A DNA stretch of 64,000 nucleotides from Sulfurimonadaceae bacterium (GCA_028683835.1 JAQUHB010000003.1:1-64000); one strand, 5' to 3'; numbered from the stretch's first letter, positions 44,373 to 54,609 are shown. The notes: generated by a model from the sequence alone, not told the origin. Program-made: numbers and translations.

Positions 44373-45212
44373 GTGAGAGATATATTTGATGCGATACAAA
44401 GAAGTGCAAAACGGATTAAAACTGCAATAGACGTAAAAGATTTCGGCTATTCCGAATCTGAGAACAGCTCTGGAGAAACTCAACTACAACTCGATATCAA
44501 ATGCGATATGATCATCGAAGAGGAGTTTAGCCGTGTTTTATCTATAAACACTATTGCGAGTGAGGAGAAAGAGGAAGCGATGCACTTTCATGCAGATGCA
44601 CCCTACTTCATCGCTTACGACCCACTTGATGGTTCATCCCTGATTGATGTAAACCTCAGTGTCGGCTCTATCTTTGGGATATATAAAGGGGGCTTTGGCG
44701 CTGAAAATATGGTCGCTTCTTGTTACATTGTTTACGGTCCTCGCGTAGAGATGGTATTTGCTGAAAATAAAGTCAAACTTTATCTACTTCAAGCTGGAGA
44801 TTTTGAGTTTGTAAAAGAGATCCACTTAAATGAAAAGGGGAAACTCAACGCTCCTGGTGGGACGCAACAGAACTGGCTTCCTTACCATAAAGAGCTTGTA
44901 GATTCTTTCTTTGCGGAGGGTTACAGACTTCGTTATTCAGGAGGAATGGTTCCTGACTTGCACCAAATTTTACTCAAAGGTGGCGGACTTTTCTCATATC
45001 CTGCGACTTCAGACAAGCCAGATGGCAAACTTCGCAAACTTTTTGAAGTATTTCCTTTTGCTTACATATATACAAAAGCCGGTGGAGAAGCAATTGATGG
45101 CAAGAACGATTTACTTTCCCTTTCATGCTCACATGTACACGATACATCACCATGTTTTTTTGGCTCAAAGGCTGAGATCTCAAGAGTAAAAGATGTCTAT
45201 GCAAGAAACTGA
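44373..45212 (+). CDS. fbp: class I fructose-1,6-bisphosphatase
   Basis: A 279-residue gluconeogenic enzyme. The metal-binding core [23 protein letters not shown] is intact, ASEEKEE supplies an acidic ligand, and [19 protein letters not shown] and [14 protein letters not shown] give the substrate site. The start is a GTG immediately after the mobB stop, with AAGGAAG upstream. The length is somewhat shorter than plant and enterobacterial forms, as in other Campylobacterota. Confidence 0.95.
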   Translation: MRDIFDAIQRSAKRIKTAIDVKDFGYSESENSSGETQLQLDIKCDMIIEEEFSRVLSINTIASEEKEEAMHFHADAPYFIAYDPLDGSSLIDVNLSVGSIFGIYKGGFGAENMVASCYIVYGPRVEMVFAENKVKLYLLQAGDFEFVKEIHLNEKGKLNAPGGTQQNWLPYHKELVDSFFAEGYRLRYSGGMVPDLHQILLKGGGLFSYPATSDKPDGKLRKLFEVFPFAYIYTKAGGEAIDGKNDLLSLSCSHVHDTSPCFFGSKAEISRVKDVYARN

Positions 45213-45390
45213 CATCTACGAACAAAGACTAGATATGATGATAGTCGAGATTCAAAGTTGTCAGGAACAAAAACAGCTCGAAAGCTGCAGCAAATGTGAA
45301 CATTATATTGGCTGTGAACTCAGGAACAAATATATTGCCGCTGTCTATGACTCTATGTCAAAAGGACAGACCGGTGGATTTGAATTTTAA
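45193..45390 (+). CDS. small cysteine-containing protein
   Basis: A 65-residue protein overlapping the fbp end by 20 bases. Three to four cysteines ([20 protein letters not shown]) make a CxxC plus C arrangement suited to zinc binding, and the C-terminus is [12 protein letters not shown]. This small protein is of a style common in Campylobacterota between fbp and metG, without assigned function. A second ATG two codons in is an alternative start. Confidence 0.75.
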   Translation: MSMQETDIYEQRLDMMIVEIQSCQEQKQLESCSKCEHYIGCELRNKYIAAVYDSMSKGQTGGFEF

Positions 45391-45404
45391 ATGATAGGGA
45401 TTTT

Positions 45405-47357
45405 ATGAAAAACTACATAACAACGCCAATTTACTATGTGAATGGCGAAGCACATATAGGTCACGCTTACACGACATTCATAGCTGATACACTCGCACGT
45501 TACGGCAGACTCAAAGGGGAAGACGTTTTCTTTTTGACAGGAACAGATGAGCATGGTCAAAAGATCGAAGAATCTGCAAAGAAAAACGATAAATCGACTA
45601 AAGAGTTCGCTGACGAAATAAGCGCGACATTTAAAAACCTTTGGGATGATTTTGGTATCAGTTACGACAAATTTATTCGAACGACTGATGACTACCACAT
45701 GCAAGGTGTACAACATGCATTTACAAAGATGTATGCAAAAGGAGATATCTATAAAGGAGATTATGAAGGTCATTACTGTGTGAGTTGTGAGACTTTCTTC
45801 CCCGAGACTCAGCTCATCGATGGCGAATTTTGTCCTGATTGTGGACGTGCTACAAATGTAGTAAAAGAGGAAAGCTATTTTTTCAATCTTTCAAAATATG
45901 AAAAACCGCTTTTAGAGTATTATGAATCTCATCCAGATTTCATCCTTCCACGTTCAAAAAGAAATGAAGTTATCAACTTTGTAAAAAATGGTCTTCATGA
46001 TCTTTCAGTAACACGTACAAGCTTCACTTGGGGCGTAAAACTTCCAGAATCTTTCAATGATGATAAACATGTGATGTATGTTTGGCTTGACGCTCTTTTA
46101 AACTATATTACAGCTCTTGGATATGGAAAAGATGAAAAAGACATGGGTTACTGGCCTGCACAGATGCATCTTGTGGGCAAAGATATCTTACGTTTTCATG
46201 CGATCTATTGGCCTGCATTTTTAATGAGTCTTGATCTCCCACTTCCAAAACATATCGGTGCGCATGGTTGGTGGACAAGAGATGGCGAAAAGATGAGCAA
46301 ATCTAAAGGCAATGTCGTCTCTCCAAAAGAGGTCAGCGAAGCTTACGGACTTGAAAACTTCAGATATTTCATGCTTCGTGAAGTGCCATTTGGACAAGAC
46401 GGTGATTTTTCTCAACGTGCATTTATCGATCGTATCAACTCGGATCTCAGTAACGATCTTGGAAACCTTTTAAACCGTATCATCGGAATGAGCGGTAAAT
46501 ACTCTGAGTTTCATATCGACAGCGTGGATGTTTTAAAATACCACTCAAAAGAGATTACAGAAGCAAACACTATCTTAGATAGTTTGGATACATACATCAC
46601 AAATCTTCAGCCTCATAGATATTTAGAAGAACTATGGAAACTCTTTAGCATCGGTAATAAAGCGATCGAAGAACATGCTCCATGGGTAAAAATGAAAGAA
46701 GATAAAAAAGATGAAGCACTTGCGACTGTCGCACTTGTTGCCAATATTTTAGCAAAAGCCGCAGTGTCGTTGCATCCGGTAATGCCAAACACTACTTCTA
46801 CAGTTGCCGATGCCCTCGGTTTTACTATAGACAGTGCTTCATACAAAGCCATTATAGTTGAAAAATCTATATTAGAAGCTTTTGTCATTAAGGAAGTTCC
46901 GCCACTTTTTCCTCGTGTAGAAGAGCCTTTGATGCAAGATAACACTGCAAAAGAAGAAACTCCAGATATAGAAGTAAAGGCTGAACCTAAAAAGATGGAA
47001 GCAAAAAAAGAGACAACTGTCGAGGGTGATAATCTCATAGAGATCGGTCAATTTTTCGAAACAGCTTTAAAAATCGGTACTGTTTTAGATGCCGCTGAAG
47101 TTCCAAAAAGTAAAAAACTTATCCAACTTCAAGTAGATGTTGGTGAAGAAGTTCCTCGTCAAATCCTTGCTGGAATAAGAGAGTTTTATAGTCCAGAAGA
47201 ACTTATCAATACACAGGTGTGTGTCGTTGCAAACCTCAAACCTGCAAAACTGATGGGATTACTCTCAGAAGGTATGCTTTTAGCTGCAAAAGATGAAAAT
47301 GGACTTTGTTTGATCAGACCTGAAAAACCTAGAAAAGCGGGCACACCGATTGGATGA
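45405..47357 (+). CDS. metG: methionyl-tRNA synthetase
   Basis: A 650-residue class I synthetase. HIGH is in GEAHIGHAYTT, the zinc knuckle in CVSCETFFPETQLIDGEFCPDCG, KMSKS in GEKMSKSKGN. A linker rich in glutamate and lysine leads to a C-terminal tRNA-binding (EMAP II/Arc1p-like) domain from about residue 550 (LIEIGQFFETALKIGTV...). The stop overlaps the next gene by four bases. Confidence 0.97.
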   Translation: MKNYITTPIYYVNGEAHIGHAYTTFIADTLARYGRLKGEDVFFLTGTDEHGQKIEESAKKNDKSTKEFADEISATFKNLWDDFGISYDKFIRTTDDYHMQGVQHAFTKMYAKGDIYKGDYEGHYCVSCETFFPETQLIDGEFCPDCGRATNVVKEESYFFNLSKYEKPLLEYYESHPDFILPRSKRNEVINFVKNGLHDLSVTRTSFTWGVKLPESFNDDKHVMYVWLDALLNYITALGYGKDEKDMGYWPAQMHLVGKDILRFHAIYWPAFLMSLDLPLPKHIGAHGWWTRDGEKMSKSKGNVVSPKEVSEAYGLENFRYFMLREVPFGQDGDFSQRAFIDRINSDLSNDLGNLLNRIIGMSGKYSEFHIDSVDVLKYHSKEITEANTILDSLDTYITNLQPHRYLEELWKLFSIGNKAIEEHAPWVKMKEDKKDEALATVALVANILAKAAVSLHPVMPNTTSTVADALGFTIDSASYKAIIVEKSILEAFVIKEVPPLFPRVEEPLMQDNTAKEETPDIEVKAEPKKMEAKKETTVEGDNLIEIGQFFETALKIGTVLDAAEVPKSKKLIQLQVDVGEEVPRQILAGIREFYSPEELINTQVCVVANLKPAKLMGLLSEGMLLAAKDENGLCLIRPEKPRKAGTPIG

Positions 47358-48361
47358 GATTAGAAAATGTCATCGCATTAACGAATGCAACACTACTAAA
47401 TTCTCCTTATGTCAGTGATTTTAGTGGAATTACTTACGAGGTAAAGAGTGTCAAAAGGGGCTCTCTTTTCGTCGCTAAAGAGAGTAGTGAAATAGAGCTT
47501 GCCATACAAAACGGTGCGTATGGAATTCTTTTTGATTCTCCTATGCAGATGTGTGACAGCGAGATTGCTTGGATCAAAGTTGATGATATAGCAACTGCTC
47601 TGTTGAAAATTTTACGATTTCATCTTTTAGATAAAAATATTTCTGCTTATGAATGCGATGCAATTACCCTTGATCTTTCCTCTCAAATATCAACTCATGA
47701 GCGTTTTAAATCTCTTAGCGGAGATATCTATAATACTTTTAAAGAGCTTTGGGATATTCCGCAAGACGCTGTTGTTTTGTTTACACACACTTTTGCATGT
47801 AAAGATATTTTCACTCATCAAAATGAGATGCCAAAGAGTGCTGACGCAATTATCAGCATTATCGAACAAACACTTTTTGAGACCTCTTTTATCTATGATG
47901 ATATCTACTATGAAAGACAAGCTCTATCTGTATTTTTTATCCCCTTTTTAGAAATTCTTTTATCACTTTTTAAAGAGAAAAAAATCGATTTCAAAATTAA
48001 TTCTTTTAAACATCTTTCCCATTTTGAGCCTGTGTTTACAAACAAAAATTTTGAAGTAAAAGAGTTTGGAACAAGTGACAAAGTTTTAATATTTGAGAGC
48101 GATTTTGAGTTTATTGAATCTCAAATAACTTTTTTACAGAATCAGGCAAACTGGGCAAAACTGATCTATATTTTGCCAATAAATAAAATAGATGAAACAC
48201 AAAGGTTGGCAAATATTTTCACTTATACAACACAACAAGATATTATCAGCATCTTAAAAAGTACCGATTTTCACTTTGCACTTATCGCAGAGCAAGACAA
48301 AACCCTTTTAGAAAAAAGTTTTTTCACAAAAAAAACGCAACAGCTTACTTTAGAATTTTAA
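47354..48361 (+). CDS. Mur-ligase N-terminal-like protein without ligase core
   Basis: A 335-residue protein. The first 90 residues (SGITYEVKSVKRGSLFVAKES and AIQNGAYGILFDSP) look like the UDP-binding N-terminal domain of MurE/MurF ligases, where this block reads SRxVxPGDLFVA. The ATP-binding GTNGKT motif and the rest of the ligase are missing; the remaining 240 residues are of unknown fold with many aromatic residues. It may be a degenerate ligase with a regulatory role. Coupled to metG by an ATGA overlap. Confidence 0.65.
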   Translation: MRLENVIALTNATLLNSPYVSDFSGITYEVKSVKRGSLFVAKESSEIELAIQNGAYGILFDSPMQMCDSEIAWIKVDDIATALLKILRFHLLDKNISAYECDAITLDLSSQISTHERFKSLSGDIYNTFKELWDIPQDAVVLFTHTFACKDIFTHQNEMPKSADAIISIIEQTLFETSFIYDDIYYERQALSVFFIPFLEILLSLFKEKKIDFKINSFKHLSHFEPVFTNKNFEVKEFGTSDKVLIFESDFEFIESQITFLQNQANWAKLIYILPINKIDETQRLANIFTYTTQQDIISILKSTDFHFALIAEQDKTLLEKSFFTKKTQQLTLEF

Positions 48362-48372
48362 AAGGATATTTT

Positions 48373-49506
48373 ATGGACAGAAGAAATTTTATAACAACAG
48401 GACTTGCAGCTGCAGCTGCAGTCGCTGTTTCTGGATGTAATGAAGGTAATCATGTGGCCATAGATTATTCAAAACACCCTAAAACTTCAGCTGATGAGCA
48501 AAAAACCATACATGTAAACAAAAACAAGAAAACAACCATCACTCTTGCGACAAGCTGGCCGGCACATTTTCCAATTATGGGAACTGGAGTTGAGAGATTT
48601 GCTCAAAAAATCAAAGACGCAAGCGGCGGTTCACTCGAGATCAAGCTCTTTCCAAAAAATACTTTAGTCCCAGCTCTTGCCGTTTTTGACGCGGCGAGTA
48701 ATGGTCAGATAGATGCTTTTCATTCAGGACCTTATTATTGGAAAGGGAAAAACAGCTCTTTTTCACTCTTTAGTGGTATCCCTTTTGGTTTTACGGCAGA
48801 GGAGATCAACTCTTGGATGCTCTTTGGCGATGGACTCAGGCTATGGAGAGAACAGTATGACAAGTACAATCTTTACCCTCTTCTAGGTGGAAATACCAAT
48901 ATCCAAATGGGCGGATGGTTTCGTAAAAAGATCAATTCACTTAAAGATATACAAGGCTTGAAGATGCGTATTCCCGGTCTTGGAGGAGAAGTGTTTACTA
49001 AGATGGGCGTCAATACAATCCTGCTTCCTGCGGGTGAAATCTACACCTCTTTAGAGCGCGGAGTCATCGATGCGACTGAATGGGTCGGACCTGCACTTGA
49101 TATGCAGATGGGATTTTACAAAGTCGCACCATATTATTACTCAGGTTGGCATGAACCGGGTTCTATTTTAGAACTTACTTTTAACAAACAATCATGGAAT
49201 AAGCTTGCAAGCGAGCATAAAGCCATCATAGATCTATGTTCAAGCGATCTCAACTCTTCTATGACAAGCGAGTTTCATTATGAAAATATCCATACTGTAC
49301 CAAAACTCAAAGCAGAGGGAATCGAATTTTTACAGTTTCCACAGGAAGTGAACATTGCAGGTAAGAAAGCTCTTGAAGCTGTTTTGGCAGAACAATCAGC
49401 TAAAAATAAAGATTTTGAGATAGTATATGCATCCATCAAAAAACATCTTGATCTTAGCCGTGCTTGGTCAGATATAAGCTTACGTCACTATCTCAATATA
49501 CGTTAA
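48373..49506 (+). CDS. TRAP-type solute-binding protein (DctP family), Tat-exported
   Basis: A 377-residue periplasmic binding protein. The twin-arginine signal DRRNFITTGLAAAAAVAVSGC also has a lipobox. The mature part has LATSWPAHFPIMGTGVERFA, LKMRIPGLGGEVFTKMGVN and ERGVIDATEWVGPALDMQMGF, features of DctP proteins that bind organic acids (often alpha-keto acids with mannonate-like FeeD members). The transporter membrane genes are not in the window apart from a possible short peptide directly after. Confidence 0.9.
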   Translation: MDRRNFITTGLAAAAAVAVSGCNEGNHVAIDYSKHPKTSADEQKTIHVNKNKKTTITLATSWPAHFPIMGTGVERFAQKIKDASGGSLEIKLFPKNTLVPALAVFDAASNGQIDAFHSGPYYWKGKNSSFSLFSGIPFGFTAEEINSWMLFGDGLRLWREQYDKYNLYPLLGGNTNIQMGGWFRKKINSLKDIQGLKMRIPGLGGEVFTKMGVNTILLPAGEIYTSLERGVIDATEWVGPALDMQMGFYKVAPYYYSGWHEPGSILELTFNKQSWNKLASEHKAIIDLCSSDLNSSMTSEFHYENIHTVPKLKAEGIEFLQFPQEVNIAGKKALEAVLAEQSAKNKDFEIVYASIKKHLDLSRAWSDISLRHYLNIR

Positions 49507-49536
49507 GGAGTTGAAATACAACTCGATTATTCAGAT

Positions 49537-49608
49537 ATGGCAATGATTTTGATAGTTATTGTCGTTGTATATGTTAGTTTCAGTTTTTTCGGAGAAAGAG
49601 GAAAATAG
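49537..49608 (+). CDS. possible 23-residue membrane peptide
   Basis: An ATG-started frame encodes MAMILIVIVVVYVSFSFFGE and three more residues, a single hydrophobic helix with a charged end. It lies between the TRAP binding protein and the MtfA-like gene, which is convergent. No clear SD is seen, so it may be only a chance hydrophobic frame. Confidence 0.3.
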   Translation: MAMILIVIVVVYVSFSFFGERGK

Positions 49609-49616
49609 TGTCGAGA

Positions 49617-50444
49617 TTACTCCAAAAACTCTATCTTATAGAAACCTAAGAGTTCGTTATAAAGGTCAGGAAACTCTTCTTTGAGAGCATTTGGTTTTTC
49701 AAAGAAGAGCTCTGTAATTACTGCAAAAAACTCCGCTTCATTGGTACTTGCATAGCTACCAAGCAGTTTGTACTTTCCCCATTCTCTATTTTTGAGTACA
49801 ACTTTATTTAAGGCGATAAAATTTCTATTCAAACTCCTTGCCCAAGCTTCATATTTTGACGCAGGCATAGGTGGAACACCATCAACTTCTCCATCCATAA
49901 AGTCGATCTCATGCGCAAACTCATGGATGATAACATTGCCATGACTTGGATGATACGCCTCTTTTTTAGCCTCATGCCAACTTAATACAACCGTATCAAT
50001 AGCAGATTGACCTTCAAGTAAAAATCGCTCATTTATATAGATGCCGCCGTTTGAACGAATCTCTTTTGAAATAATAGTATTTGGATAGATAATAATTGTT
50101 TTGAGATTTTCATAACAATTTTCTTTACTTATATGTAAAAGAAGCAAACAGGCATAAAACCCTATAACGATCTTCATCTCCATCGTGACAATGCAATGCA
50201 CACCGATAAACTCTTTGGTATTTATAAAAAGCATTATTGATTTTTGAATATCTCTTTGATCCATTTTACTGAGTTTATTGTAATGTGAAATTTTCAAAAG
50301 AATTGTTTCATGCTCTTTTAAAAAAGGAGCATTGAGAATCTTTTGTAATTTTTTCCTTTTATATCGCGAAAAAAGAATATAAAATAAAAAAATACTCATA
50401 CCGCTTTGAAATAATATTATCAATACAGACAAGTAGTAATCCAT
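49617..50444 (-). CDS. MtfA-like zinc peptidase (M90)
   Basis: A 275-residue protein with an N-terminal membrane segment (VLIILFQSGMSIFLFYILF). The zinc site is VIIHEFAHEIDFMDGEVDGVPPMP, the HExxH-type motif of the MtfA / M90 family, and LGSYASTNEAEFFAVITELFFEKP supplies the third ligand glutamate. MtfA in E. coli acts on Mlc and sugar transport; here the target is unknown. It is oriented opposite to its neighbours. Confidence 0.9.
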   Translation of the reverse strand: MDYYLSVLIILFQSGMSIFLFYILFSRYKRKKLQKILNAPFLKEHETILLKISHYNKLSKMDQRDIQKSIMLFINTKEFIGVHCIVTMEMKIVIGFYACLLLLHISKENCYENLKTIIIYPNTIISKEIRSNGGIYINERFLLEGQSAIDTVVLSWHEAKKEAYHPSHGNVIIHEFAHEIDFMDGEVDGVPPMPASKYEAWARSLNRNFIALNKVVLKNREWGKYKLLGSYASTNEAEFFAVITELFFEKPNALKEEFPDLYNELLGFYKIEFLE

Positions 50445-50512
50445 CTTTCTTGCACATCCCCTTTTTAGGCTATAATCGCTTTTGAAAATTATACACGACT
50501 CAAGAGATTATC

Positions 50513-51775
50513 ATGTTAAAGTTATTACTTATTTTATTACCGACGTTCATCTTTGCCTCTACTTATGGAATCTTAATTGACAAAGTTACAGGATTGCCCA
50601 TGGCTTCCGCCAAAGTATTTGATACAAAAACTGAAGTCTTAAGCGATAAAAACGGAAGATTTGTTATAAACTCCAATGAGAAGGTTTTACATGTAAAAGC
50701 TTATGGATACAAACCTTACGGCTTTTTAAATGATACACGTTTTGTTTCACTCAAATGCTTCATCTCTCCCATTCATATACAAGCTCTTTATCTCTCTTTT
50801 TGGGGTGCGAGTCTAGATTCTAAAACATTGCAAAAAATTATGAAGATGATAGATAATAAACAGATCAATGCCATCGTTGTCGACGTGAAAAATGAACATG
50901 GTTGGACCTCTTATAAAACAGATTATGAAGTTGCAAACAAAATGGATGCATGGACACATAGAACCATCAAAAATATAGATGAATTTATGGCACTTATGAA
51001 AGCAAAAAATGTTTATATGATCGCCCGTGTCGTAGTCTTTAAAGACGATCTGAGAGCAAAAAATTATCCACAGTTTGCTATTCATGATCCAAATGGTGAA
51101 TTTTATAGTGCTAAAGATCAGATGGCGTGGATAAACCCCTACAAAACAGAATCTTATGATTATGTGCTTTCCATTGCAGCCGATGCTGCTAAACACGGAT
51201 TTGATGAGATCAACTTTGATTATGTCCGATTTCCTGCTGATAAATCGATTCAATATGGACAAGTAAACAATCAAGAAACTCGTGTGAATGCCATTTCAAA
51301 CTTTATCCGTGCCGCACAGACAAAGCTGCGTCCGTATGGCACATTTGTCTCAATCGATACCTATGGAATGGTCTGTTGGGTAACTGATGACACATACATT
51401 GGGCATATGATAACTTCACTTGCAAAATATGCTGACTATATTTCTCCAATGCTCTATCCATCAGGATTTGCAGAGGGTTCTGCAGGATATAAAAATCCAA
51501 CAGCATTTCCTTATGAGATTATTTATAAAAGTGTAGAAAATATTTATGATCGAATAGAACCAAAAAGAGTTCGTCCTTGGTTACAAGCATTTAGAGATTA
51601 CGCATTTGATAGAAGAAATTATAAAGAAGAAGAGATCCAAGCACAGATAAAAGCGTGCAAAGATGCAAATACAAGCGGATGGATGTTTTGGAATCCATCA
51701 AGCAAGTATGAGACAAGTGATTTTATAAATGTACCATCTCATGAATATCAAGCCCAAAACCGCCAAGACCGATAA
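50513..51775 (+). CDS. DUF4015 glycoside-hydrolase-like exported protein
   Basis: A 420-residue exported protein with a signal peptide (MLKLLLILLPTFIFAS), a short carboxypeptidase-regulatory-like beta domain near residues 20-85, and a TIM-barrel of the DUF4015 putative glycosidase family: NAIVVDVKNEHGWTSY, MIARVVVFKDDLRAKNYP, GFDEINFDYVRFPAD and VSIDTYGMVCW. Aspartate and glutamate at strand ends could be catalytic. Its 3' end overlaps ribBA convergently by 53 bases. Confidence 0.88.
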   Translation: MLKLLLILLPTFIFASTYGILIDKVTGLPMASAKVFDTKTEVLSDKNGRFVINSNEKVLHVKAYGYKPYGFLNDTRFVSLKCFISPIHIQALYLSFWGASLDSKTLQKIMKMIDNKQINAIVVDVKNEHGWTSYKTDYEVANKMDAWTHRTIKNIDEFMALMKAKNVYMIARVVVFKDDLRAKNYPQFAIHDPNGEFYSAKDQMAWINPYKTESYDYVLSIAADAAKHGFDEINFDYVRFPADKSIQYGQVNNQETRVNAISNFIRAAQTKLRPYGTFVSIDTYGMVCWVTDDTYIGHMITSLAKYADYISPMLYPSGFAEGSAGYKNPTAFPYEIIYKSVENIYDRIEPKRVRPWLQAFRDYAFDRRNYKEEEIQAQIKACKDANTSGWMFWNPSSKYETSDFINVPSHEYQAQNRQDR

Positions 51776-52751
51776 GCTCTTTTTGTTTTGAAGATGTAAT
51801 GAGGTTCATACTCTTTACATGTAAAGATTTGAGTATTTGTGCGCCGATGCCATACTCTCTCATTGACGCACTGACTTCGTGAGCTGGCTTATTAATAAAA
51901 ACTAAAACCCCACTGTTTTGTTTGAGATATTCAATCGAATCGACAAGATGATTATATTTTTGTTGATTTAAAAGCAAATCGATATCTGGTAGAACATTAT
52001 GCACTTTTACATTAGAAACAGATCCAACATTATGAAAAACAATCGCCGTATGCTCTATTTTATTATGATCTACAAAACTATATTTTTTTACCTTTACACC
52101 AAAAAACTCTATCTGCTCTTCACCAACTTGAGTGACTAAAATTTCATTTGCAAGTCTATATTCGACGATGTCAGAGATATAAACGATATTTAGATCATGC
52201 TCTTTTGCAAAAATATCTAAGTCATCACGACGCGCCATCGTTCCATCATCTTTAATGATCTCGCAGATTACAGAACTCTCATTAAGCCCTGATAAACGGC
52301 AAAGATCGACTGAACCCTCAGTATGACCAGTACGTACTAATGTTCCACCATCCTTTGCAATCAGTGGAAAGATATGCCCTGGTTTTACAAGATCTGTTTT
52401 ATGACTGATAGGATTTGCCAAAATTCTAATGGCCATATCTCTCTCACTCGCAGAAATACCTGTTTTTGCTTCTGCAGCGTCCACTGAAACAGTAAAAGCT
52501 GTCTCATGCATAGATGTGTTTGAGCTTACCATTGGGTTGAGCTCTAGTCTTGTTGCTATCTCTTTACTGATGGCAACACAGATAAGTCCTCTCGCTTTTG
52601 TCGCCATAAAGTTTACATGTTCAGGTGTCGAAAACACGGATGCATAAACTAAGTCACCCTCATTTTCACGATCTTCATCATCTACCATGATGACCATTTT
52701 ACCCTTTTTAATATCTTCTATTGCTCTTAAAACTCTGTCTATTGGTGTCAT
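51723..52751 (-). CDS. ribBA: 3,4-dihydroxy-2-butanone 4-phosphate synthase with degenerate RibA-like domain
   Basis: A 342-residue protein. The first 200 residues form an intact RibB: the metal and substrate sites are DDEDRENEGDLV and RTGHTEGSVDLCRLSG. The rest aligns with GTP cyclohydrolase II but lacks all cysteines, so the zinc site of RibA is gone. The same arrangement is known from Helicobacter and Campylobacter, where a separate ribA does the cyclohydrolase step. It supplies riboflavin precursors and needs a separate RibA gene outside the window. Confidence 0.92.
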   Translation of the reverse strand: MTPIDRVLRAIEDIKKGKMVIMVDDEDRENEGDLVYASVFSTPEHVNFMATKARGLICVAISKEIATRLELNPMVSSNTSMHETAFTVSVDAAEAKTGISASERDMAIRILANPISHKTDLVKPGHIFPLIAKDGGTLVRTGHTEGSVDLCRLSGLNESSVICEIIKDDGTMARRDDLDIFAKEHDLNIVYISDIVEYRLANEILVTQVGEEQIEFFGVKVKKYSFVDHNKIEHTAIVFHNVGSVSNVKVHNVLPDIDLLLNQQKYNHLVDSIEYLKQNSGVLVFINKPAHEVSASMREYGIGAQILKSLHVKSMNLITSSKQKELIGLGGFGLDIHEMVHL

Positions 52752-52828
52752 GAAATCTTCTTTAGATGTAAATTAGTGGGTGATTATATTCAAACTAAGC
52801 TAAAAAGGATTATAAAACAAAAATCTAC

Positions 52829-52857
52829 TTGACAATATTGTTATATTTACATATAAT
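52829..52857 (+). promoter_or_regulatory. consensus sigma-70 promoter of tRNA-fMet/Gln
   Basis: TTGACA at 52829-52834 and TATAAT at 52852-52857 with a 17-base spacer, both perfect. TTCGGCC follows, the GC-rich discriminator shared with the tRNA-Glu promoter. Confidence 0.93.
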
Positions 52858-52896
52858 TTCGGCCCAACAACAGGTTCGTCTTGTCGTGGAAAGTAT

Positions 52897-52973
<77 letters not shown>

Positions 52974-52992
52974 ACTTAAAATTGTTAATCAT

Positions 52993-53067
52993 TGGGGTGT
53001 CGCCAAGCGGTAAGGCCTCGGTTTTTGGTACCGATATTCAGGGGTTCGAATCCCTTCACCCCATCCA
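52993..53067 (+). tRNA. tRNA-Gln (UUG)
   Basis: TGGGGTG pairs with CACCCCA, CCA encoded. The anticodon loop TTTTGGT reads TTG. T-arm GGGGTTCGAATCCCT is standard. The gene is 19 bases from tRNA-fMet and shares its promoter. Confidence 0.96.
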
Positions 53068-53216
53068 CTTCTATAGAAATCCTTTTTTTCTTCTTACAAT
53101 CTAAAACTTTGAACTTTCACTTCACCTCTTATAAAAGATACTAATTAGATTTTATTATAAACATACTATTTGATTCAATTTAAGTTACAATAGTTTTTCT
53201 CATCTAAGGATTGACT

Positions 53217-54497
53217 ATGAAAAATAGTATTACTATGATTGATAATAGAACTGGTAAAAGTTATGAATTTGATATTTTAGAAGCAACACGTGGTCCCAAT
53301 GTTGTGAATATCTCATCATTTTTTGCACAGACAGGAATGTTTACTTTTGATAACGGATATACATCAACTGCGAGTTGTAAATCGGATATCACATTTATAG
53401 ACGGAGAAAAAGGTGAGCTAAGATATCGTGGTATTGAGATTGAAAAACTGGCCTTGAACCATAGCTACCTTGATGTTTGTTATCTACTCTTGAATTCAAG
53501 ATTACCAACAGAGCAAGAATCTTTAGAGTTTGATTTAGAACTGCGCCACCGCTCATTTTTACATGAAGGGCTACGACATCTTTTTCAAGCTTTTCCTTCC
53601 GATGCTCATCCTATGGCAACCCTTTCTTCAGCCACTTCTGCCCTCTCTACTTTTTATTTCTCACATTTAGAGATCTGTAAAGAAAATGAGTATCAAGAGA
53701 TGGCCAGAAGGATCATCGCAAAAATACCGACTATCGCAGCCTTTGCATACAGACACTCTATCGGCGCTCCATTTATTCAGCCAGATATCAATAGAAGTTT
53801 TACTGAGAACTTTTTATATATGTTGCGAGCTTATCCTGGAGGTAAAATGCATCGTGGTGTCCATGGAGAAGAGAAGATAAAAGAGATAGAGATAAAAGCA
53901 CTCGACACAATCTTTACTCTTCATGCAGACCATGAACAAAACGCTTCAACAACCACGGTTAGAGGTGTGGCTTCAACCGGTGCACATCCGTATGTTGCAA
54001 TCAGTTCCGGCATCTCGGCACTTTGGGGAAGAGCACATGGAGGCGCCAATGAATCTGTTGTTGCACAACTTGAAATGATAGGAAGTGTGGAAAATGTAGA
54101 TACCTATATAGAGCGTGCAAAAGACCCAAATGATCCATTTAGACTTATGGGATTTGGTCATCGTGTCTATAAAAATTACGATCCAAGAGCAAAAATATTA
54201 AAAACACTGCAAGACCAACTCAAAGATGAACTCAATATAGATTCAAATCTTTTAAAAATAGCACATAAAATAGAAACGATAGCGCTCAGTGATGAATATT
54301 TTATTAGTAGAAAGTTATATCCAAATATAGACTTTTATTCAGGCATTATCCTAACTGCCCTCAAGATACCTACATCTATGTTTACACCTGTTTTTGTCAT
54401 TGGCAGAACTGTGGGATGGATAACACAGTGGATAGAGTTTAAAAAAGATAAAGATGCAAAAATCACTCGTCCTCGCCAGCTCTATTTAGGAGATTAA
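53217..54497 (+). CDS. gltA: citrate synthase
   Basis: A 426-residue enzyme condensing acetyl-CoA and oxaloacetate. Active-site blocks are [29 protein letters not shown] and [16 protein letters not shown]. Start ATG chosen two codons after an in-frame TTG because AAGGA is suitably spaced from the ATG. It belongs to the type II hexameric family (AMP/NADH style) by length. No cognate TCA gene is next to it. Confidence 0.97.
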   Translation: MKNSITMIDNRTGKSYEFDILEATRGPNVVNISSFFAQTGMFTFDNGYTSTASCKSDITFIDGEKGELRYRGIEIEKLALNHSYLDVCYLLLNSRLPTEQESLEFDLELRHRSFLHEGLRHLFQAFPSDAHPMATLSSATSALSTFYFSHLEICKENEYQEMARRIIAKIPTIAAFAYRHSIGAPFIQPDINRSFTENFLYMLRAYPGGKMHRGVHGEEKIKEIEIKALDTIFTLHADHEQNASTTTVRGVASTGAHPYVAISSGISALWGRAHGGANESVVAQLEMIGSVENVDTYIERAKDPNDPFRLMGFGHRVYKNYDPRAKILKTLQDQLKDELNIDSNLLKIAHKIETIALSDEYFISRKLYPNIDFYSGIILTALKIPTSMFTPVFVIGRTVGWITQWIEFKKDKDAKITRPRQLYLGD

Positions 54498-54609
54498 CTT
54501 TGTAGGACTATTCCTGCGAAGACAAATATCTTAAGAAAGATAAGCTACAATTCCACTTTTAGAACTCCACACAATATAAATCAATAATTTTCATTCCAAG
54601 GAAAAATAG

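Noticed and set aside
50813-51274. 153-residue minus-strand frame inside the DUF4015 gene
   Set aside because: Cysteine- and isoleucine-rich antisense shadow of a well-supported exported protein.
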